Source of the DNA: Ectopseudomonas chengduensis
Lineage (GTDB): Bacteria > Pseudomonadota > Gammaproteobacteria > Pseudomonadales > Pseudomonadaceae
Direction of reading: 5' to 3'
Assembly: GCF_900102635.1 (NCBI RefSeq)
Contig: NZ_FMZQ01000010.1
Span: forward strand, 145,330-209,329
DNA length: 64,000 nt
The position numbers and the translations under genes are program-made. The notes under the pieces are model-generated. The model was not told where the DNA came from. It did not search any database and saw nothing but the letters and a program-made list of their open reading frames with translations. Shown here piece after piece: positions 59,233 to 64,000 of the stretch. The stretch's first letter is position 1; each line of letters starts with the position of its first letter.

Positions 59233-59434
59233 GGTGTTCTCCTGGTTAGTTGTCCAGCACACGGCGGCGCTGCAGCCTGCTGGGGGCGGATTTTCCGGCA
59301 TCGCCCGACAGCCCCGCAAGCACCGTCCGAGCGGTTGAGAGGTCAGCCGCAGGCTCAGAAACGAGCGATTCAGGGAGTCGCCACCCGCGAAGCCTAACCG
59401 CTTGATAAAACGTAAATTTATCGATGATCTGGGG

Positions 59435-59463
59435 TTGACAGCGGTAGGCGAGACGCGGACAAT
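59435..59463 (+). promoter_or_regulatory. tRNA-Met promoter
   Basis: TTGACA (59435-59440), a 17-base spacer and GACAAT (59458-59463), eleven bases before the tRNA 5' end; a strong sigma-70 match. Confidence 0.7.
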
Positions 59464-59473
59464 GCGCGCCGTT

Positions 59474-59550
59474 GGCTACATAGCTCAGTTGGTTAGAGCG
59501 CAGCATTCATAATGCTGATGTCCCAGGTTCAAGTCCCGGTGTAGCCACCA
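59474..59550 (+). tRNA. tRNA-Met (CAT), elongator
   Basis: 77-nt cloverleaf: acceptor GGCTACA/TGTAGCC with encoded CCA, D arm AGCTCAGTTGGTTAGAGC, anticodon stem CAGCA/TGCTG with loop containing CAT, and T arm with GGTTCAAGTCC. Acceptor pairing at position 1-72 is normal, so it is the elongator rather than the initiator. A terminator follows. The sequence to its right is accessory in character, so the gene may have served as an integration site, but no copy of the tRNA 3' end was found later in the window. Confidence 0.95.
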
Positions 59551-59560
59551 TAAATTTCAA

Positions 59561-59588
59561 GGGGTTAGCGCAAGCTAACCCCTTTTTA
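59561..59588 (+). terminator. Rho-independent terminator of tRNA-Met
   Basis: GGGGTTAGC-GCAA-GCTAACCCC stem-loop followed by TTTTTA. Confidence 0.85.
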
Positions 59589-59600
59589 TTTGCCCAAGCA

Positions 59601-59625
59601 AAAGGCGCCAGAGCGGCGCCTTTTT
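59601..59625. terminator. Bidirectional terminator between tRNA and minus-strand gene
   Basis: AAAGGCGCC-AGAGC-GGCGCCTTTTT; flanked by A and T runs, so it can work on both strands, ending the gene at 59629. Confidence 0.75.
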
Positions 59626-59628
59626 CGC

Positions 59629-60006
59629 TTAGCTGCCGACCGCTCCTACACATGAGGTGTAGCGCTTGGCGATGGCGATCACCTCGGACTTGCTGGCAAA
59701 GCTCTGAGGGGACTGGCCGAAGATGCGGTTCTCGCACATTTCCCGATAGTTCTCGTAACGCGCCATGCAGTTGGCCGGTGTCGAGCCGCCTGTAACCTGA
59801 TAGCTGGGATCACTGCATATGAAGGCTGCAAGGTTGTTGGCGCCGACCTTCACCTCGTCGAGGCTTACGCTTGTGGCTTCGGCCTTCTTCAGCAAAGCCT
59901 GGTAGCTATCGACCGTGATGGCGGTAACGGAGAAGTGCTCGTTGTAGACGTAATAGCCACCGGCGGCGATGGCGATCAGTAGTAGCAGTGTTTTCACGTG
60001 GTTCAT
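59629..60006 (-). CDS. Secreted or membrane-anchored orphan protein
   Basis: 125 residues. One N-terminal hydrophobic helix (TLLLLIAIAAGGYYVYN) that may be a signal anchor, then a helical domain with four cysteines (FICSDP, ANCMARY, EMCENR, TSCVGA). The cysteine spacing suggests two periplasmic disulphides. No family is recognised. It ends at the shared terminator next to tRNA-Met and starts the accessory segment. Confidence 0.6.
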   Translation of the reverse strand: MNHVKTLLLLIAIAAGGYYVYNEHFSVTAITVDSYQALLKKAEATSVSLDEVKVGANNLAAFICSDPSYQVTGGSTPANCMARYENYREMCENRIFGQSPQSFASKSEVIAIAKRYTSCVGAVGS

Positions 60007-60109
60007 CCTTGATGGCGAAAGGCCGGCAGATTAATTGCTCGCACTGAGGCTGTCCATGGCGTTCTGGGTGCGAGCGTCAGGGCAGGAACAATCCGCCTCT
60101 TTGTTTTTT

Positions 60110-60280
60110 TCAGGCGTCCCTAGACCGAAGTTTGTTCAATACCGCTTCGCGTGAAGGTAATGGGCGTTCCGCATCGGCAGGAGTGACCTGAAAACCCGCC
60201 AAGCGCAGGCTGGCGATGTAGTTGGAACGACGCACCTTGGCAAAGTAGGCCTTTTTGATCTGCAAAGATGGGTGCGACAT
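60110..60280 (-). CDS. Small orphan protein
   Basis: 56 residues, basic (MSHPSLQIKKAYFAKVRRSNYIASLRLAGF...). GAGG lies 8 bases before the ATG at 60280. Its composition and charge (many Lys/Arg) are compatible with a nucleic-acid-binding peptide, but no motif is seen. Confidence 0.5.
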   Translation of the reverse strand: MSHPSLQIKKAYFAKVRRSNYIASLRLAGFQVTPADAERPLPSREAVLNKLRSRDA

Positions 60281-60413
60281 GACGGCTACCTCTATCGACG
60301 GTGACAATCGTTTCAGCGATCAGGCGAACGCCCGTTAGGCAACCTGCTTCAGGTCTACGTGTGTCGGATTGGTCAGCTTAGGAAAAGGGGACGAATTAAT
60401 TTTCTGCTGCCTG

Positions 60414-60857
60414 TCACGGATAGATGCTCTGGAAATTCGCGACGGTAAATCCATTCAGTCGCTTGTTTCCTACCAGTATGACCGGCACGCCATTGCCGCC
60501 AATTGCGTCATAGGCTCTGCGGGCGTTCTGGTTTTTCTCGATATCGTATTCGACGAAGCTGATACCGCTGCGCCGGAAATACTGGCGGGCTTGCTTGCAG
60601 TAGCCGCACCAGGCTGCGGAGTACATGATGACGCGCTGCGATGTCGCGCTCTGGGCTGGCGTGAAAGATTCGTAGCTGACGCTTTCGTAGGAGTTGATCT
60701 TCAGCGAGAGCTGCTCGGCTTGGTCCTTGTCCTTCGGCTTGTCACCAAAATGAACGCGGCCACTCTCATCAGTCCACTTGTAGATTTCTGCAAAGCAGAT
60801 CAGCGGCAGGATGGCGATCAGGGCAAGGATGAGTCGGATCACGCGGGCAGCTTCCAT
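60414..60857 (-). CDS. DUF4124 + glutaredoxin-domain protein
   Basis: 147 residues. N-terminal signal/anchor (VIRLILALIAILPLICFA), then a DUF4124 segment (EIYKWTDESGRVHFGDKPKD), then a glutaredoxin fold with the redox pair in SAAWCGYCKQARQYF near residue 83 and the cis-Pro motif GVPVILVG. The signal places it in the periplasm, where it may reduce or isomerise disulphides. The start at 60857 gives the signal peptide; the frame upstream is not similar. Confidence 0.78.
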   Translation of the reverse strand: MEAARVIRLILALIAILPLICFAEIYKWTDESGRVHFGDKPKDKDQAEQLSLKINSYESVSYESFTPAQSATSQRVIMYSAAWCGYCKQARQYFRRSGISFVEYDIEKNQNARRAYDAIGGNGVPVILVGNKRLNGFTVANFQSIYP

Positions 60858-60994
60858 GCAGGGGAGGGCGTGCTGGTAGTCCCAGGAGCGCCATGTCTCA
60901 GGCCAAGGGGGCAGGACCCAACACATGCAATGGATACTAGCCAATGACCCTCATGTACGGAAGCCCCGTTTTTACAGGCATCCGGCCGGGTTTC

Positions 60995-61309
60995 TTACAA
61001 GCGGCTGGCGGCGCTGCCATAGACTTTGCTGCGTTCTCGCTTACCTACGGCGATCACGGTAACTACCAAGCGGCTGTCGATCACTTCATAGACCAAGCGA
61101 TAACCGATGGAGCGCAGCTTGATCTTGTAGCAGTTGGGCATATCCCGGAGTTTGTCGGCCTCGATCCGAGGATTCTCAAGGCGCTCCTTGAGCTTCTTGG
61201 CGAACTGCAACTGTATGGTTTTGCCCAGCTTGCCCCACTCCTTGAGTGCTTGGGCGTTGAACTCCAGGGCGTACTTAGTCGGCTCCGCCGGCTTGCGCGA
61301 TGAGGTCAT
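60995..61309 (-). CDS. RelE-family toxin
   Basis: 104-residue mRNA-interferase-type protein: KYALEFNAQALKEWGKLGKTIQLQFAKKLKERL followed by the RelE core LRDMPNCYKIKLRSIGYRLVYEV and VTVIAVGKRERSKVY, in which the basic and Tyr residues of the RelE active site are present. The start overlaps the antitoxin gene by 35 bases, coupling the two. Function as a toxin is inferred from family. Confidence 0.88.
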   Translation of the reverse strand: MTSSRKPAEPTKYALEFNAQALKEWGKLGKTIQLQFAKKLKERLENPRIEADKLRDMPNCYKIKLRSIGYRLVYEVIDSRLVVTVIAVGKRERSKVYGSAASRL

Positions 61310-61547
61310 CGATATCTACTCGTACAGTAGGTTCACCAGCCCGAGCGCGTACGATTTCAGCCAGTTGTAGATCGTCAATCAGCTCCAGCATGGCTTGATA
61401 GCGTGCGGGGGGCACAGCATAGAATGCAGGCTCGTTTCGATTGAGGATCACGACGGTTTCACCGCCGCCTTCGCGGATGGTACCCATAGGATCTTTTTTG
61501 AGTTCTGTAACTGACGCGGCAACGTCAGCCAAAACCGCATAAGTCAT
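61275..61547 (-). CDS. Phd/YefM-family antitoxin
   Basis: 90 residues. N-terminal Phd/YefM DNA-binding domain (MTYAVLADVAASVTELKKDPMGTIREGG, ETVVILNRNEPAFYAVPPARYQAML) and an acidic C-terminus that would neutralise the RelE toxin. AGGTGG stands 8 bases before the ATG at 61547; in-frame starts at 61553 and 61559 are less well spaced. The protein normally represses its own operon. Confidence 0.88.
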   Translation of the reverse strand: MTYAVLADVAASVTELKKDPMGTIREGGGETVVILNRNEPAFYAVPPARYQAMLELIDDLQLAEIVRARAGEPTVRVDIDDLIAQAGGAD

Positions 61548-61737
61548 CGCCATATCCACCTGTTCTCTGCTATCTGCAATTCATCGTGCCTGAGCTCTAT
61601 CTTTAAGGGCCGAACCTTCAAGCTTCACTGAGCTGATCTTGGTTCTCTCGCTATGGGCCGAGCTATCTCTAATCAGGTCTTTTCTTCATAAGGTCATTTG
61701 TGCGAACACGGGGTAAGCGTTCGTAGACTAGCACCCA

Positions 61738-61773
61738 TAAAGACACCTTTAAAGGTGTTTTTAGGTGTCTTTA
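61738..61773. repeat. Nested palindrome at the 3' end of the RHH-HigA gene
   Basis: The 16-bp perfect palindrome ACACCTTTAAAGGTGT (61743-61758) lies inside an outer inverted repeat taaagacacct (61738-61748) / aggtgtcttta (61763-61773). The minus-strand stop codon of the upstream gene falls within it. It may be a terminator or an operator. The 207-bp gap from 61554 to 61760 otherwise shows nothing. Confidence 0.55.
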
Positions 61774-62273
61774 TGCGGGGTGTCGTCCACACAAGGGGGG
61801 GATTGGTTGGTCAGTCGAAAAGGCTTTATTTCCCTTTCAATCTCATCGCCGCACTCAGCGTACGCCTTGGCCAGAGAGTGCACGCTCTGCAGATTCATCC
61901 AGAGCTGGGCCGAGGTCCCGAAGTAGCGGCCAAGCCGTATGGCCATGACAGCAGTGATGTTCCGTCGCTCCCGCACTATGTCTCTGATGGTCGAGGCTGA
62001 CACATTCAGCGCACGAGCAAGTGCGGGGACCGTCATCCCGAGCTCCTTCAGGAATGCTTCACGCAACAGTTCGCCGGGGTGGATAGCGCAAGGGGGATTG
62101 AGCGAACAATGCTGCCTTGCGCAAGTTACCTGCGCGCCGTGCGGGGTAGTGCTTAAGAGCGCATCCCGCAAGATCTGCCGCACTTCCTCTGCCATCGAGC
62201 GCCCATTACGGGTTGCCTGAGCGCGCAAGCGTTGCTTGAGATCGTTGTCCATGCGAATGGTAAGGCTAGCCAT
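61761..62273 (-). CDS. Fusion of FitA-like RHH and HigA-like HTH antitoxin domains
   Basis: 170 residues. Residues 1-42 (SLTIRMDNDLKQRLRAQATR, GRSMAEEVRQILRDAL) match the ribbon-helix-helix of FitA/VapB antitoxins. From about residue 62, PPCAIHPGELLREAFLKEL and TVPALARALNVSASTIRDIV, NITAVMAIRLGRYFGTS match the XRE-type HigA antitoxin (HPGE motif and HTH). A 20-residue linker with two cysteines joins them. The ATG at 62273 overlaps the stop of the preceding frame (TGATG). No PIN (FitB) or HigB toxin is seen nearby. A two-domain regulator or an antitoxin hybrid left after toxin loss are both possible. Confidence 0.72.
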   Translation of the reverse strand: MASLTIRMDNDLKQRLRAQATRNGRSMAEEVRQILRDALLSTTPHGAQVTCARQHCSLNPPCAIHPGELLREAFLKELGMTVPALARALNVSASTIRDIVRERRNITAVMAIRLGRYFGTSAQLWMNLQSVHSLAKAYAECGDEIEREIKPFRLTNQSPPCVDDTPHKDT

Positions 62274-62773
62274 CAACGCCACCAGCGATTGAGCAGAGCA
62301 CGCAACGAGCACTCGCCGGTTGCCGGCGGTGGGGCGAAGCGCGGCATGTCGCGCAGGGCGATCCACAGATCGCCTTGCCATTCCAGCAGGCTGATGCGCT
62401 GGCGATCTCAGGCCATCAGCGTGCGTTTGGGTTCCTGCGCGCGATGCTCCCAGGCGTCGCGCAGGGCGGGCAGGGCTTCGTGAGTGAGCCAGCGGCGCAG
62501 GCTGCGATTTTCGGGATGGCTGAAACGGCACAGGGCGCGGTAAAGCGCGGACTCGCTGAGCACCTGCACAGGCCCCGCATCGCCCTGACGCGTGCAGAAA
62601 ATCACCGTGCGAACCTGGTCGTCATCCATCAGCCGGCAGATTCGCTCCGGGTGGCGGTGCCCCATCAACAGGCCGAACTCCTTGGCACAGACCCAGGGCT
62701 GGCGGTCGATCATCACGCCACGCAGCGGGCGGTTGTGGCGCATCAGCAACAAGGGGACATAGCTTTCTTCCAT
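62273..62773 (-). pseudogene. BRO-N/antirepressor-like gene interrupted by an in-frame TGA
   Basis: The intact part (62408-62773) encodes 121 residues of a BRO-N-type domain: EESYVPLLLMRHNRPLRGVM, PWVCAKEFGLLMGHRHPERI, RRWLTHEALPALRDAW. A TGA at 62408-62410 stops it, but the same frame continues for 44 codons (DRQRISLLEWQGDLWIALRD...LLNRWWR) to a stop at 62273-62275. The continuation has coding character and begins where a Trp codon (TGG) would be expected, so a nonsense change is likely. GGAGG lies 5 bases before the ATG. Function of the 121-residue product is unclear. Confidence 0.7.
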
Positions 62774-62844
62774 AAAGGCCTCCGTGGATTCAGGCAGGCG
62801 TGCTGATGCCTAGTGAGCAGGGCAAGTTGATGACGCGGTGACGG

Positions 62845-62994
62845 TCAGTCGGCAGAGCGTGGCTTTCGATCCAGCTGCTCCATGCCCAGGAACTGAGCCA
62901 GCACGTATTTCATGCAAAACGGTGCGTCGCGGAAATCCATTACGCGGCGGGCGTTTCCCGAAATCGAAAGCCCCACTACACCGGACTGTTCCAT
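62845..62994 (-). CDS. Small orphan protein of the BRO-N cassette
   Basis: 49 residues (MEQSGVVGLSISGNARRVMD, FRDAPFCMKYVLAQFLGMEQ, LDRKPRSAD). AAGG lies 7 bases before the ATG. It is the first gene of the minus-strand unit reading into the BRO-N-like gene, and is divergent from the repressor-like gene at 63106. Function unknown; probably a cytoplasmic regulator or partner. Confidence 0.6.
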   Translation of the reverse strand: MEQSGVVGLSISGNARRVMDFRDAPFCMKYVLAQFLGMEQLDRKPRSAD

Positions 62995-63021
62995 AGCTGT
63001 ACCTTATGTTTCATCAATAAC

Positions 63022-63042
63022 GGCAAATCATATGAATTTGCC
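63022..63042. promoter_or_regulatory. Operator-like palindrome 1
   Basis: GGCAAAT-catatga-ATTTGCC: 7-bp perfect arms with a 7-base centre, between the divergent small genes. Confidence 0.5.
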
Positions 63043-63085
63043 ATATGTGCAAACCATAAGGGCAGTTTGTCATTTTGTACATATG
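63042..63085. promoter_or_regulatory. Operator-like inverted repeat 2
   Basis: CATATGTGCAAA (63042-63053) inverted against TTTTGTACATATG (63073-63085), with one mismatch in the arms; overlaps the end of palindrome 1 and lies in front of the 63106 gene. Confidence 0.45.
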
Positions 63086-63105
63086 ACATGCCATGAGTAT
63101 TTGTA

Positions 63106-63378
63106 ATGAAGGAAAGGTTGTCTGATAGAGCCCTTCAACTGATTAACGCAGCGAGCTTGGTCGAGCTCTCAAAGGCTGGTGAGACCGACTACCCGCGTTG
63201 GGTGAACATCAAGCGGGGGAGGGCGCGTGTCGGTGCGGATGAAATCGAGATACTAGGGAAGCTGTACCCTAGCTATAGATGGTGGCTGCTTACTGGTGAA
63301 GTGATACCAGAAAACGGCCAAACGAGTCCTGACTACGACGAAGCTAACCGAAACTTGGCAAATCCAAACGCGAGATAG
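63106..63378 (+). CDS. Repressor-like DNA-binding protein
   Basis: 90 residues: MKERLSDRALQLINAASLVE, GETDYPRWVNIKRGRARVGA, DEIEILGKLYPSYRWWLLTGE. The arrangement of short helices ending in YRWWLLTGE resembles XRE/CI-like regulators of mobile elements. It is divergent from the 49-residue gene with two palindromes in the 111-bp gap, the layout of a lysogeny-type switch. The DNA-binding role is inferred from layout and weak similarity. The ATG has no strong ribosome site. Confidence 0.7.
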   Translation: MKERLSDRALQLINAASLVELSKAGETDYPRWVNIKRGRARVGADEIEILGKLYPSYRWWLLTGEVIPENGQTSPDYDEANRNLANPNAR

Positions 63379-63586
63379 CAATCACACAGGACGTAGCTAG
63401 GCACTGGTATGCCCGCAAGTAGAAGAGGTTCAGGGATGAGTTTTAAAGGATTTTATGAGCCAAACCTTCATCTGAAAGGTTTACAGAAGTTCACAAGATG
63501 CTATGAAGCGAGAAAGCTCCATTAGGCATGGGAATAACAGGTAAGTTCTAAATAAGTAATGCCGCTAGGGAAAGGGTGTAAATGTT

Positions 63587-63712
63587 ATGAAGTTCAAAGC
63601 TCCTGCAGTAGAAGAGTTGAAGAATGAAAGCGATGTTGAGCAAAAACTAATGTATCCATTGTTAACGGCAGAGTTGCCATATGGGTTGGGTTTTGCTCAA
63701 TGTCATCAACCT
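63587..63712 (+). pseudogene. 5' fragment of a type I restriction HsdR-N-like gene
   Basis: Starts MKFKAPAVEELKNESDVEQK then LMYPLLTAELPYGLGF, which resembles the N-terminal nuclease domain of HsdR-like proteins (ESDVEQKLxYPLL). After about residue 37 the reading frame enters G/C-rich sequence unlike the family and stops at 63829, so the gene is truncated. Identification rests on a short segment. The 208 bases before it (63379-63586) are A/T-rich and show no gene. Confidence 0.45.
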
Positions 63713-64000
63713 AAGCTGCAGCCCTGCCCAAGGCAAGCCCCCCGAAGCAGCCAGCCGCCATGGCCGTCGGGCGATGACCAGGCCTCTGCCGCTCAATCAG
63801 GCGGTCTAGCTGGGCTGGCGGTGATGTGATCATCGTCTGTTCCGGCTGTCTAGGCGAGATTTCTCGTTCTCCGGACGAGCCTATGCCGACCGCTTGTGGC
63901 CAGCTTTTTTGCACGGAGGTTGGGCGGTGGTGTTTCTTCAGCGCGTCGGTTTGTAGCCCTCACAACCTCGGCTGGCTGCGCGTTTGCGTTGGCGCGCAAA
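63711..64000. other. G/C-rich segment of a different origin, no gene identified
   Basis: From about 63711 the composition shifts from A/T-rich to G/C-rich. Only short frames are seen; a minus-strand frame (63711-63914) ends with TAMAAGCFGGLALGRAAA, which recalls short leader or remnant frames of integrative elements, but I cannot assign it. Likely the edge of another mobile element or a deletion junction. Confidence 0.4.

Noticed and set aside
62912..63106. 64-codon plus-strand frame
   Set aside because: Overlaps the 49-residue minus-strand gene and both operator palindromes; no ribosome site or coding character.

Overview
The window is a stretch of a Pseudomonas chromosome, best matching the P. 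mendocina / P. oleovorans (Ectopseudomonas) type. This rests on gene order (murJ-ribF-ileS-lspA-fkpB-ispH next to fimT/fimU-pilVWXY1Y2E, then thiO-pilR-pilS, bamD, rluD-pgeF), a complete alginate cluster, high GC codon use, and many GTAG...CTAC REP-type palindromes typical of the genus. No rRNA, CRISPR array or complete insertion sequence was seen. There is one tRNA.

Layout. 1-7814 (+): envelope and translation housekeeping (lipid II flippase end, FAD synthesis, Ile-tRNA synthetase, signal peptidase II, FKBP, IspH), with a ParE/RelE-type toxin-antitoxin pair between fkpB and ispH. 7896-15157 (-): minor pilins and the PilY1 adhesin of type IV pili. 15234-16328 (+): glycine oxidase ThiO. 16402-19569 (-): the PilR/PilS two-component system and a small zinc-ribbon membrane protein. 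19895-22871: BamD, then RluD and PgeF. 23005-32628: accessory metabolism and regulation (TetR plus old yellow enzyme, GT4 glycosyltransferase, LysR beside a fatty-acid-hydroxylase/SRPBCC fusion, CysZ, thioredoxin reductase, orphan AAA ATPase, SDR). 33610-49495 (-): the complete twelve-gene alginate operon algD-8-44-K-E-G-X-L-I-J-F-A, reading from high to low coordinates, behind a roughly 700-bp regulatory region. 50203-58917: YaaA, PIN-PhoH ATPase, molybdopterin synthase genes moaC/D/E, a UshA-like nucleotidase, an EamA transporter and small envelope proteins.

From the tRNA-Met gene (59474-59550) to the end the sequence turns accessory: small orphan genes, a second toxin-antitoxin pair, an unusual ribbon-helix-helix + HigA fusion, a BRO-N antirepressor-like gene with an in-frame stop, a divergent repressor-like gene with palindromic operators, and at the right edge a truncated restriction-like gene that ends at a change of base composition near 63711.

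The genes cooperate in two main surface systems: type IV pili (minor pilins, PilY1 and PilRS) and alginate. The alginate genes cover GDP-mannuronate supply by AlgA/AlgD, polymerisation by Alg8/Alg44 under c-di-GMP, periplasmic transport and modification by AlgK/G/X/L/I/J/F, and export by AlgE. The most noteworthy signals are the RHH-HigA fusion cassette near 62 kb, the structured non-coding element in front of phoH, the algD leader, two MITE-like elements around bamD, and the number of distinct REP subfamilies.
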